From Sthenelais limicola (lineage: Eukaryota; Annelida; Polychaeta; Phyllodocida; Sigalionidae), in contig OW804095.1 in assembly GCA_942159475.1 (NCBI GenBank), positions 96,547,740 to 96,611,739 on the forward strand: a DNA stretch of 64,000 bases, written 5' to 3'. This document shows positions 49,485 to 60,717 of the stretch, piece by piece; position 1 is the stretch's first letter; each line of letters begins with the position of its first letter. A model generated the notes under the pieces. That model saw only the letters and a list, made by a program, of their open reading frames with translations, did no database searches and was not told the origin of the DNA. Both the position numbers and the translations under genes were made by a program.

Positions 49485-52400
49485 CCTGCCCCCCACACCC
49501 AAATTGATAGAATACACAAAAAAGTGTAAAATGCGGTGTAAAATGCGGGTTTTTCGGTAAAATGCGGCATTTGTGTAAAATGCGGCTTATAGTGCAACCG
49601 CATAAGGGTAGCACTATAAGCCGCATTTTACACAAATGCCGCATTTTACCGAAAAACCCGCATTTTACACCGCATTTTACACTTATTTGTGTATTGTATG
49701 TTTTTTGTGTATTCTATCTTATATTATTTCATATTCTAAGTTGGGGAGTGTCGGGGGGGGGGAGGGGGGGGGGAGGGGGCGGTTCATGTTTTCATTTTAC
49801 ATGTATACACTTGGCTTGTTTACTATATGTTTGTGTATTCCAACAAGTTTGTGGTCGGGGGGGGGGGGGGGTTGTGTATTGTGTATTTGGGTTGTGTATT
49901 CTCTTGTTACACTCATTAATCTACCTAATAGGGGTAGCCGGTTATGTGTATTCATGCTGGGTCAGTCAATACACACTAGTGAATATATATATGTGTATTC
50001 ATGCTGGGTCAGTCAATACACACTAGTGAATATATATATACATGTGTATTCATGCTGGCTCAGTCAATACACATGTGTATACATGCTGGGTCAGCCAATA
50101 CACACTAGTGAATATACATGTGTATACATGCTGGGTCAGCCAATACACACTAGTGAATATATATATACATGTGTATTCATGCTGGGTCAGTCAATACACA
50201 CTAGTGAATATACATGTGTATACATGCTGGGTCAGCCAATACACACTAGTGAATATACATGTGTATTCATGCTGGGTCAGCCAAAACACACTAGTGAATA
50301 TATATATATGTGTGTGTATTCATGCTGGGTCAGCCAATACACACTGGGTCAGCCAATACACACTATAGTGAATATACATGTGTATTCATGCTGGCTCAGC
50401 CAATACACAATTGCAAACAGTATATTGGTCTAAAACTTATAACCCATGCGTTGCCCCTGATACACACCCTTATCAACGATGGGGCAATCTGCCAGCATAC
50501 ATAGGCATTGCAAGGAAGTTCTGCTCTTTGATAAATATCAAGATTTATTCGGATCGAACCATATTAAGTGAGGATTTAAGGCTTTATTGTACTATTGATA
50601 TAACCCATCAATATATCGAGAGGCAAAGAATCCCCCCCCCCCCCCCCCCCCCCCACACACACACACTCCCTGCCCCCCCAACCCCCGCCTCCACCCCAAA
50701 TTGATAGATAAGTAAGGATTTAAGGCTTTATTGTACTATTGATATAACCCATCAATATATCTAGAGGCAAAGAATTCCCCCCCCCCCCACACACACACAC
50801 ACTCCCTGCCCCCCACACCCAAATTGATAGAATACACAAAAAAGTGTAAAATGCGGTGTAAAATGCGGGTTTTTCGGTAAAATGCGGCATTTGTGTAAAA
50901 TGCGGCTTATAGTGCAACCGAACCACACGGTTCCTTTAGTATGAGTCAAATCATAGATCTATTACTAGCCTATTTGTGATAAGACCTCAATCCAATCCCC
51001 ACTTATTCAGCCACACCTTGGTCTTTTGCTTTTCGTTTATGTCGTGCGAAGGCGGATTTTGTCATGCTGTTTAAATTAGATTGATCAACAAAATCAGTAC
51101 CGTACCGGTGAGGTGTAATCGAGTATTGTGGTGCTCCTGATATCTCACCAAAGCTCAAAGTACGTACACCTGACCATTGATTTGGCATTAAAGTTTTATC
51201 CAACAGTTATCTTTTTTCACGGTTTATCTCTACAGTTCCACATAAAGAATTTTCCTTAACTTTAGTTTGGTAACCGTATGCAATTAGCAAAGTTGATGAA
51301 AGTTCTGTTGTCACTCGTTGGATGACTGACGCTCATATTGTCTCGATATGAGCTTTCCTTGATTTTTGAAAATTAGATATCTATCTATCAAGGGAATATA
51401 TAAGCTGTTGCTTAGAACTGTATAAATTTACGTCCGTTATTCTTTGTATTTTCCCATTTTATTCCCCAGATACTGGTATATACACTTTTCAATACATAAA
51501 TGCTATCTTTGCCATTCAGTGGTATAAATCACGCGGTTTATTATAAGGTGATATACCTGACTGAAAATTCTTTCAAAACCATCGAACGACATGGACAATT
51601 CCCCAGAAATCTAATTGGCGAAATGTCTCTTAAAGTTTCGGGGCGTTAAAACTTTTAAACTCTGTCGTACCTCTAAATTTCAGTAATGTTACGTCTGCCA
51701 ACACATCACCTGACACGCACTGATACCGCATGGTCTACTGCACATTCTTCCTTGCAAAAACTTCCTTGGTTTCCCCATATCTTTATACAGTGTGCTCCAC
51801 AACTTATATAACACAGTCTGACAATGTATTGTCCCGGTTTATTTATTCAATTTACCGATGATCTAGAAATTATCCATGAGGAATTAAAAAACTTATTCTT
51901 ATCGGGAAACATTTTCATTTATGTTAATCCATTTAGGTCAAAATATTGCAGCTATGACAAGTTTGTTCGGACACGTACTGAGTATCAACATAATTAGGAT
52001 TGCATGGTTCACATAATTAGGAGTGCATGGTTTACAGTGAAATACTGACACACACTAGACACCGAAAGTAAACACTTATAGTTACTGTGTATTAATAAGT
52101 TTTTTTCTTTTGGAATATACTCTTCCACTGTGAATCATAGTTTTATTCATACCTCTAAATTTCAGGCTCACAAATCGTCTTGATCCTGTTGCACAGTAAT
52201 GTTAAATGGAAGATAAATAATGTAGGATGGTTCTCGTTACTCTAGATTTGTCAGCACCAATGTTATTTGCTAAAACATCGTCCTGATTAAGTCTAATCAT
52301 GTATGATTTCAGATTTCTGCAAATACAGAGCTGATAATTTTCTGCTGTGATTTATGAACATATGTATGCATACAGGTTCATATATGTATACATGTATGTA

Positions 52401-55400
52401 TTTACATTGTTTCATATACATTCTGTGCTTTTTCGCACATGCTATTATCATAAGATATTTTAACGTGAATGGATTTTGAAATGATTCTAGGTATATTGTC
52501 GATTTGGTACAACTATTCTTGTTGAATATTAGACTGATCTTCGTTCTAGTGGTCTCATGAGCAATCTGCACTTAAAATGAATTGAGCAAATGAAAATTGA
52601 GTTAGGACAGCTTATCTATAGATACATCGGGGCCGGGGAAAGGCTGATTTGATGTCAGCAATGTTTTTTATTTATCATTAGAACTAGAGATGTCCGGGGA
52701 AGTCAATAGAGTTTGTTACAAAAGGATATTTCACCGAATATACAAACAATAGAATAAAGAAATGTTACTTGTTTTATCCGACATATCCTCTGGGCACCAG
52801 AAAAATGCAGAACTTATAGCGAAAACAGACCACTCCTTCAGTTGCTCTAGAGAACAGATCTCTGACAGGAATATATATGGCAGTTGTATATTACAAAGAT
52901 ATACAGTTACAGTGGAACATCTCTAATGCAACCGCCCTTGGGACTGAACGATTTGTGGTCTCATATCGACGTTGTCTCTTTAGAGGGATTAATCTGATAA
53001 GAGGAAAACAATTTGGGACTGAAAGAAAGTGGAGGGTTGGTCTCTATAAGAAGTGTCTTTATGCGAGGTTCCACTGTATATCCAACTATTAAATTTAGTA
53101 TACAATTATCAATATACGAGTCTAAGATAAAATGCAAATCTTGAATAGCCTTTACAAGCATGTGGAACTACGTGTGCAGTTTTACTTTGATAGGACGCGT
53201 CTATAAAGGCTCTCTCCCTATAACCTAAGGGTATTAACTTACATTTGGCAGGCTGAGTATCCTAAGCTAGGTTATATTCGACCACTTCCATATATTATAA
53301 TGGATCCAATATTTTAAAAGTATATTATTGATTGCAAGATTGTTACAGAATTGCTAGAGCCTATTACATTGAAAACAGCTTATTTGATCATGTTTAAAGC
53401 CTTGATTTGTCTGTTGTTGCGTAGAACAAGAATGTATTTACTCGAGGATATCTTGTCGGGGGATTACGCGATTAACCACGATGTGTTATTACAGACATAT
53501 TGAACGCTGATCAAACCCACGCATGCCCCAACAGCCTACGATCGACCCCTATGCATGTATGTATTGACGCTTAACGAAACAACGATATATAAGGTCGCAG
53601 ATGTTGTGCAGTATTGTTTGCACGGCGTGTACACATCACACGAACAATCATCGGAGTACATCACTTAGGATTAGGCAACATACTTCATCTTCTCCATTTC
53701 TCCGATGTCAACACAAATATTGCTAAATGAGGTTATCATGTCCATTTTCTGTACAAAACTCGGAGTCTTTTATATTGCATCAGTAACAACCTGGCTTGTT
53801 CTTAGAGGTTGTGATGTTTATATTTATAAATGGCTCCATATTCATAACTGGTGCGAACCCTAATCTACATCGTATTGTGGCTATTATTATGGATATATTC
53901 CTGTGTATGATATTAACACAGCTGTTTAACTATCGCTTCCCGAATTTACTCATTTTACTGGTTCTCAATAGATATTTCTTAAACATTCGTACTTCAGGAG
54001 GCCGCAGGGTCTGGCAACACCTCCACCCAAGTTGACACCAATGAACCACCCCCGCCCTACCAGCCCGGATATGGTGCTGCTAATGCAGTACCCCCATCAT
54101 ATGAGCAGGCAAATGTTCCCACAGGTAATAGACTATATATTAGGCGTGAAAGGTCTACATTCACTCATACCGACACGTTTCTCTAATTGTATAGATTGAT
54201 TAATTTTTTCCCTTGATGTCCCTTGATAGATCATAGTCACTGTTCTATCCACCAAGTCTTTTATGATTGTCACTATGGTAGTCCAGGGTGAACATCTTGA
54301 TGTGCTAGATGCTAGTGGTACTGTTATCAATTTAATCGGAATCTCACTTTTAGAACTTGTTCCCCATTTCATCCATTTCAGATGCCCCTCCGTCCTACGA
54401 TTCCCTGTTTGGCCAGGTACGCGCAGCTAAGCAAGGCTCCAATGGTCTAGGAGATTTCTTCAAAAAATTCCTTATAATTTTACTTGGAACAGGTGTGTAA
54501 GATATTTTTGTATTTCATGATCTTGTACATGGACAACTGATTGTGTTAAATCATTAGTCCTGAGGATCGATATCTTCGATTTCTGTATTTGTCCTGCGAT
54601 CTTTATAGTTTGGACAGTTTTTAAATAATGTTCTATTGGCTTTCAGTGGGATGTACAATATGCGTCGGTCTAGTCCTGGCGATCCCAATCTCGATGATAG
54701 CAATGGGTAAGATATTTTGTTGTATCTTAGAACAGGTCATATAGTACAAAATCTGTACAAAATCTGTAAAGTTCTGTACAGCGCTCGGTTGGTAGTGTAC
54801 ACGGTACAGTGCTGTCTATGTAAAAGATAAAAGAATCAACAGTGTGAAGTCAGGACAAAAGGTCCGATATTCTCAAAAAGTTCACATAATTTTTTGTTAA
54901 AGTCCTAGGGTGAGGGTGAAATATATCTGGGTTGGTCGGGGGTTTCCTGACATACACGCAGTAACCCATAACATCCATCGAGTAGGTGGGAGGACTGAAC
55001 TCTTCCGCGCTATAGAAGGGCCTTATGACGGCCCAATATAGTAATACTAATTCCAACTTCTCCCACAGCATGTTAAGGGATCCCTTTGTCTAGAGTCCAA
55101 AATAAAACGAATGCAAATTATTAAAATTAAAATAAATTGTAGACTTGATATTGATTTCATTTGTGAACGTTTGTTCCTTGATGGGACTGCACCCACGATC
55201 ATTGCTCTGTATATGTAAAAGATATGGATATCTGATCTACTCGCCCTCCCCACACCCTCTGGTTGAACGTCTCTGTCATCTGATAGTTTGTACATGTATT
55301 GGGGAGTATGCTTTGACGGCCTTCTTTTTATTGTGTGTTTTTGGATTTCATATCATCCCTTCCCATAGAGACCTTGTTATTGTCATCTTTTTCTGTTTAA

Positions 55401-56427
55401 TCCGGACCACTTTGAGACCTACATATTTATTTCACCTTTCTACTATTTCAGGTTCAAAATATCTCAACCAATGCCCAGCCGAGAGGTACATACCCATTTA
55501 CCTCATAGTTGGTGGTATTTTTGGCGTCGTAAAGAACCTTTCAAACATGTGCCAACGAGTTAAAAACCATTCTGATAGCAACGATGACGAAAATGCAAAA
55601 ACGAATCCATTTGACTCTCTTATTAGCTGCTTCCTTTTGGCTTGGTTCATTGCCGGTAAGTGAATCTCCTTAAATTTAACTTTCCGTTAGGCAGTAATTA
55701 TTTCAGGTTCTCGTCATCAGAATTGAAAACAAAGATTGTGAAGAAACATCATGAACGTTTGATGTGTAGGCCTACAATTAGATATCTATTTAAAGCCTGA
55801 AATGTCACAGTGGAGTAGTATGATGTATTAAAAATAATGAGTTGTAAACCACTTTTGTAAGGACTTTCTGCAAATATATATCACGAATGCATGTCTGCCA
55901 AACTATTGAAGATCTCTTACTATTTTACATATGTATATATATCAGACCGCCTTGATATTTCTTCACATTTCGATACATGAACCTCTCATCATTTTAACGC
56001 ATATATTTGTCCTACTCGGTATAGTATTAGCAACACATCTGTAACAACAAATTAATAAATTATGTATAATTTAGTCTGTGTCTGAAATAACGAGTTGAAA
56101 GATGAAAGACTTCTACAACTAAAATAAAATGTATAGTAATTGTGGCATGATTAATGGCTTTTCGCCTTATTTTTTTTTGCTGATAATTTATTCAAACATT
56201 ACGATGATTTAAAGTTGTGATGTTCCTTTTCAGGCAACATATGGATTTACAGAACATATAACAACTTCGTCACATCACCTGTCACGGCCGAGAATTTTTG
56301 TGACCCTGTATTGTATTACTATGCTTTCTGGATTACAACCGCCACGTACATCCTGATGGGCAGCGTATGTTTTTGTATTTGTTGTGCTGGAGTCTTCGCG
56401 GCCATTGTTGGAGAAAGAACCGAATGA
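47286..56427 (+). CDS. TMEM272-like four-helix membrane protein with PPxY motifs
   Basis: Exons 47286-47321 (MADLEAGLSKQE), 53998-54124, 54382-54492, 54647-54706, 55452-55655 and 56234-56427 have matching phases and total 732 nt, 243 residues. The N-terminal cytosolic part has three PPxY motifs (PPPPY, PPSYEQ, PPSYDS), ligands of WW domains such as those in Nedd4-type ubiquitin ligases. Four hydrophobic segments follow (FLIILLGT..ISMIAM; IPIYLIVGGIFGVV; LISCFLLAWFIAGNIWIY; AFWITTATYILMGSVCFCICC). The block YLNQCPAERYIPIYLIVGG and the WFIAGNIWIY segment are typical of TMEM272-like proteins, whose function is not established. The first exon is chosen for its strong start context (ATCATGGCGG) and good donor. 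It lies 6.7 kb upstream, across a transposon-filled intron. An alternative first exon is listed at 53705. Confidence 0.72.
47322..48277 (+). other. Intronic DNA before the dimer element
   Basis: Part of the first intron of the TMEM272-like gene if the 47286 exon is used. Contains small hairpins at 47536-47556 (GGGGACA...TGTCCCC) and 48152-48170 (GGTTGTCC..GGACAACC). No exon recognised. Confidence 0.4.
48620..49090. repeat. Minisatellite TGTATTCATGCTGGGTCAG in unit 1
   Basis: About ten units of about 45-58 bp alternate a TGTATTCATGCTGGGTCAG / CCAATACACACTAGTGAATA block with a variable TATATACATG spacer. TGTATT and AATACA make each unit partly palindromic. The same array recurs at 49940-50410 in unit 2. 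Confidence 0.85.
49940..50410. repeat. Minisatellite TGTATTCATGCTGGGTCAG in unit 2
   Basis: Copy of the array at 48620-49090, at a 1,319-1,320-bp offset and apparently the same unit order. Confidence 0.85.
50931..53585. other. Intronic or intergenic DNA, nothing firmly recognised
   Basis: AT-rich. A minus ORF at 51003-51203 (SFGEISGAPQYSI, AFARHKRKAKD) looks protein-like. However, an in-frame stop lies just upstream with no acceptor between, and it has no ATG until residue 6. I therefore leave it uncalled. No repeats of note. Confidence 0.35.
53586..53593 (+). promoter_or_regulatory. TATA box of a possible downstream promoter
   Basis: TATATAAG lies about 115 bp before the alternative start codon at 53705, a plausible spacing for a short 5' UTR. 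It would drive a transcript starting close to 53620. Confidence 0.35.
53705..53731 (+). CDS. Alternative first coding exon of the TMEM272-like gene
   Basis: ATG followed by eight codons (STQILLNE) ends at a GAG with GT next, in phase 0, exactly matching the acceptor at 53998. Joined to the remaining exons it gives 723 nt, 240 residues. Its donor (GTTATC) is weaker than that of the 47286 exon, but it has a TATA box at a sensible distance and only a 266-bp intron. The two first exons may be true alternatives. Confidence 0.35.
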
Positions 56428-57935
56428 GCCAATGAAAATACTCGAGGTATTGGAGCGGTGTAAAATGGGTGAGGTGGCTTTGTGCTGCTCCCTCACTTGT
56501 TGAAAACCTGTGGAAGTTGGAAGTAGTTTAACAATTATTAAAAAATATGGAACAAAACTAATGTTTCAGAATTAAACTTACCCTATTCCACGGACCTCAT
56601 TATTTTGCTCATAATTTATACAAATTGAATAGTCCCTCTTTCTCGCTGATTAATGAGAATACTTTCATACGCCTTGTAAAAGTACGGTATGCGAATTTAT
56701 GAGTTGCGATTACTCGTACTTATTTATGGTACATGACGGATATCTATTCTTTTGATTTTCCATATGTTGTACACTGCGTGTTGGCTCTCACGCGTTGTAG
56801 TATATAGTTATACAATATCTTATTTAACGTATTCGTCTGTTTGAACACTATCAACTGACTGTTGTATCTGCTTTAATATCTAGCAATGAATCGAACATAG
56901 AATATCCAATTTTCTAAACAATTCTGTTTATTTATATTTCCCCATCCCTACCCATTTTCGATAGGTTCAGCTCAACTCCTTCTTCTTTAGCACATAGGTG
57001 CTCGTGCTCTGTAGGGTAGATTTACATTCCATTATGTTTCAGTAATCTCTGGGAAAGGAATAATGTACGTTCAAACGAGGCGAGATTAATTTGTAATCTT
57101 AACGAGAGACAAACAGTGAAATATTTCACGAATGTGCAATGTACGATTTGAGTTATGTTCTTGTTACGCAAATCATTTTGTTCACTTGGTGACTTGTCAT
57201 TTATCTTAATACATGACCGTTTGTTATCATCAAGACAGGCACTATTTATTTATTGAATGTGTGTGAGCAATAAGTAAACGAGATATCCGTCCTCACTTTA
57301 CCATGTATATTTTGTCTTCAAAATGTAAAATCGGTGGTCCCTTGTTTTTAACATTGTATCAGTTGCTGTCAATTTTTATATCGAGATGACCTTCCCACCC
57401 GTTTGTTGTCATTTTCATTAGAAATCTATTTCATTCTTGTTATTCACACGCATTCTTTGAACTGTACTCTATTGTGTTTGCTTTAAATGATCTAATATCC
57501 CACAAATAGCTTGTTTTCATGTCTATATATATCTAAACTCTTGGCTGTGATGGCTAATATGGCTCTAAAATTGGCACTGGTAGATCAATCTGTTCTGTGC
57601 TAGTATTGATGAATGGAAGACTTTTGGTCCAAAATCTTATAAATAATGATAGTGGTTTCTAGTTGATTGAATACTAGTTGGTAGGTCTTAAACTATAGGA
57701 AGGGCGTACCACTAAGTGTTCTAGAAAATGGAGACCAATCTAGATTTATTGACGAGTGTAGTGTATATAAGCTTTGGAATTCAAATATAATATGTATGTA
57801 CAATTTCTCATGACTAACAACAGATTATATTAGAGTAAGAATCCTTGCAGAAAAAAATTGTGCTCTGCGCATTCTATATTAATGTTAAAAGTGGTATGTG
57901 TACAAATTCAATAAAAGTGTAAGCATAAAAGTATG
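56428..57935 (+). other. 3' UTR of the TMEM272-like gene
   Basis: AT-rich and without coding potential. An AATAAA at 57910-57915 followed by a GT-rich stretch (GTATGTTGTATTTCAGTCGTTTG) marks the likely polyadenylation site. Confidence 0.55.
57910..57915 (+). terminator. Polyadenylation signal AATAAA
   Basis: Canonical hexamer about 1.5 kb after the TMEM272-like stop codon, with a GT-rich downstream element. Confidence 0.5.
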
Positions 57936-59599
57936 TTGTATTTCAGTCGTTTGTTACATCCGATGTTGCTTAAATTTGATTTTCCATGTGAATTCATTTA
58001 CTGATCAGTTCGTGATCTGATTGTTATTTGATTGCATAGGAAGTTGATGCGTCGGGTATATTTTGAATCGGAATACTTTTGCCAGATGTAATTCTGTTGT
58101 AATTTAATATATAATTCGCTAAAATAAGTGTAGTGTGTGGACAGCGTTTTAATTGAATGGCTGAATCCACCGTAGGCAAACTGTACTGGTACGAATCATG
58201 TACACGGCGACATCACTGATAGGAAACAAGAAAACAAACTCCCTACCAGCCTCTCATAATGTAACGATTACATGTACTGAAATATATGCGGAGCGGAAAT
58301 TCTAGAGTGTGCCTACCCGGCATTATGTTTATGCATGGACATAAATGAATACGATAGTATAATGGAACCATAGCGATCAAATGTTGCGTATCCTATCCAG
58401 GTACCAGTAGGCCTACTATATGGTCTGTGTATGTAATACGACTTGGGCATGCCTTGGATTTGTATTGTTTAAAAAACAAATATTGTTGCATATAGTAGGT
58501 AGACGAAGCTTGTAACACCTAACCTGCACGACCGCTGAGTGACAATCTGGTGTACCAGAGCTCTATTTATACTCTGCTTTTCGGTTTGGATTTCCCGCCA
58601 GATCTCCGATCCCTAGGTCATATGACCGATCCAGTCCAATAGGTTTCCAGTGCCTTGGTTTTGTGTACCTGTGCCTGGGGATGTGTGGTGTATTAGACTT
58701 GCACTAGACGAGCAGCCCCCCTACCGCTATCCATAAGGATAGCTTGCTATGCTACTCAAATGACGTCACCGGGGCGCTTTCCGAAGCCAGAACGATATGG
58801 TACCAACACGGTCTTCCGAACGCCTTTTCTCATGCTTTTTTTTTTCGGGAACTTTCTAACCGATCCCAGAAGCTAGAATGAGTCATGGGTAGCAAGGTCC
58901 AAACGGGAACATGTGTCACTTACTGATAAAATAAAAAGTTATCGCTTACTGAATATTCGAAGCGAGTGCAGTCAACCATAACAAAATAAGCAAACCAGTA
59001 GATGGGAAGCTATAAGGTTCATGGAAGAGCCGCAGGGAACTAGCATGGAACAGCCAAGAGCTGTCACATGATCTACAGCTATGATGTCATAGCGAGAAAA
59101 CCCCCATGCATGGCCATGGTCCAGGAGAAAAACAATGACGGAATTTGGCTGTCATATTCAAGGTAAAAACTCAGCGATTATTACATTAAAAAGGTAACGA
59201 AATATAGATTCTTCTGCTAAAATCTGTCTAAAGTGTCTGCTGGTCGTTGGGTTGGTTGAACCCATACGACCTGAGCAGACAAACTCAAAGCAAAACGTCT
59301 GCAGGCGAGAACGGTGGAAGCCATGCCTTCAAGCAGCTAGAAATAGTTTAGTAATCGGGATTCCCGGCTGGTTTGCGAGGGCCGTTTTCGCGACAATGCT
59401 TCATCGATTATCTTTAAAGCGGTACACTATCTGGACTTTAGTCTTCTTGCATAGAGTTAGTGTGGGGAGGGGCCAGGGGTTGTGGGCTGGGGAGTAAGGA
59501 GGAAAGTAGGAGGGTAGTGTGTCTGTTTTATTTTGAGTTAAATTTGTTATATAATTATTATACAATTATTATATAATTTCTATGGCTGGTTTTTAAGCG
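57936..59599. other. Intergenic region, nothing firmly recognised
   Basis: No gene recognised. 59160-59360 is a divergent copy of the sequence at about 43895-44060. The ORF at 59252-59497 lies in that repeat. Confidence 0.35.
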
Positions 59600-59622
59600 G
59601 TTTCGGCTATGGGCCTCATCAG
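59600..59622 (-). ncRNA. Hammerhead-ribozyme-like catalytic core
   Basis: On the minus strand CTGATGA (59622-59616) is followed by a GGC/GCC stem with a CCATA loop and then GAAAC (59604-59600), which is the conserved core of a hammerhead ribozyme. I could not find convincing stems I and III with a cleavage triplet in the immediate flanks. A degenerate retroelement-derived ribozyme or a chance match is possible. Confidence 0.35.
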
Positions 59623-59640
59623 GTGCTTTGTTAGATATTA

Positions 59641-60053
59641 GGGAGTTTCGACACCGCTCACCTATCCGCAACCGTATCCGTATCCTTATTACTTTAGGGA
59701 TGCGTGGTCAGGTCGGCACCCAAGGTGGCGGTCTCTGACTGGGTCTCCAACGCTATAGTAGTGTTTTTTTAACCATGCTTTCTGCGATAAAAGTGTTAAC
59801 TATCACCAAACTTGCTAGGTAAGGACATCAACAACATGTTTAATATTGTTCCCAAACCTTTTTTTAAAATGTAAAATGGCTAGATAGTTTGTCATATACT
59901 TAGGTATAATCCCCGCAACAGGTCCCTTTCTTACGTATACTCCTCAGCAGAGGCTGGTATTGACCCTCATTACCTATGCACAACCTGACATAGTGACCTA
60001 ATTCCGCCCGATAGGTACGGGTTTGCTCCTGAGGAGCGTCTGTCGAAACTCCC
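59641..60053. mobile_element. 413-bp MITE with GGGAGTTTCGACA termini
   Basis: Perfect 13-bp terminal inverted repeats (59641-59653 and 60041-60053), flanked on both sides by TA (59639-59640, 60054-60055), indicate insertion at a TA dinucleotide. No ORF. It lies 19 bp from the hammerhead-like core and probably inserted into the repeat that carries it. Confidence 0.75.
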
Positions 60054-60264
60054 TATTGTTCTCTTCCCTTCTTATACTGTCCTAGATGGACTAGATGAGG
60101 GACGGTCCAATGAATTTTTCCATTGTTTATTTTTATTTTATTTTTATTTTGTATTTTTAAGGGATTGTATATGATTGGAGAAAGTGAAGTGAACATTATA
60201 TTGTCACGCACTCTTGTCATTCAAAAGAGTACAGGTGTCAGTGTGGGCCTAACCTCATAATGAA

Positions 60265-60717
60265 TACTTTTTAAATTCTCTTGCCCTCTTTGAGTGCTGG
60301 GTGAGAGCTATTGTGTTATGCGTAAGTCTGGTCCAGACTCTCAGGTGTGGGAAAAAAAATTTTTGACGTGGCTTTTTGTTTTTGAGGTATTTGGCTCATT
60401 TGAATTCGGAGTCATTTACAGTCATACCGTGTGGTTGGTATATGTCTGTAGCCTGTGGATCCAATTATGTTCAATCTGAATCCTCAGGTCTTTTGCTCTC
60501 TTGCTCTCTGGGTGTTGGTATATAAAATCGAATATCTGTATTTCGAAGTTGTGTACACCTTTATGGTTAGGTAGGTTGAAGTGTTTGCCTACCTCCGACT
60601 TTGTTCTATTATGTTTTTAAAAAAAAAATTCCCACACCTGAGAGTCTGGACCAGACTTACGCATAACGCAATAGCTCTCACCCAGCACTCAAAGAGGGCA
60701 AGAGAATTTAAAAAGTA
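60265..60717. mobile_element. Small inverted-repeat element with about 98-bp arms
   Basis: The arms 60265-60363 and 60619-60717 are near-perfect inverted copies (TACTTTTTAAATTC at the ends, CTCAGGTGTGGG at the inner side) around a spacer of about 255 bp. The 61-codon ORF at 60294-60479 lies across the left arm and is not a gene. Confidence 0.8.

Larger units (their letters stand above)
48288..50920. mobile_element. Tandem dimer of a 1.31 kb TIR element in the TMEM272-like intron
   Basis: Unit 1 (48288-49600) and unit 2 (49608-50920) are almost identical, separated by the 7-bp filler CATAAGG. Each has terminal inverted repeats of about 80 bp (GCACTATAAGCCGCATTTTAC at the start, its complement at the end). 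The dimer as a whole is flanked by a 10-bp direct repeat AACCACACGG (48278-48287, 50921-50930). Inside each unit are G-runs on the left, C-run/(CA)n blocks on the right, a duplicated 140-bp block near the right end and a minisatellite. No transposase ORF. Confidence 0.85.

Noticed and set aside
48251..50504. Long ORFs (up to 287 codons) across the dimer element
   Set aside because: They are translations of the minisatellite and TIRs, occur in several frames at once and are duplicated with the element. No domain and no start or splice context.
51003..51203. Minus ORF with SFGEISGAPQYSI and RHKRKAKD
   Set aside because: Looks protein-like, but an in-frame TAA sits just upstream with no acceptor between. 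No homologue recognised.
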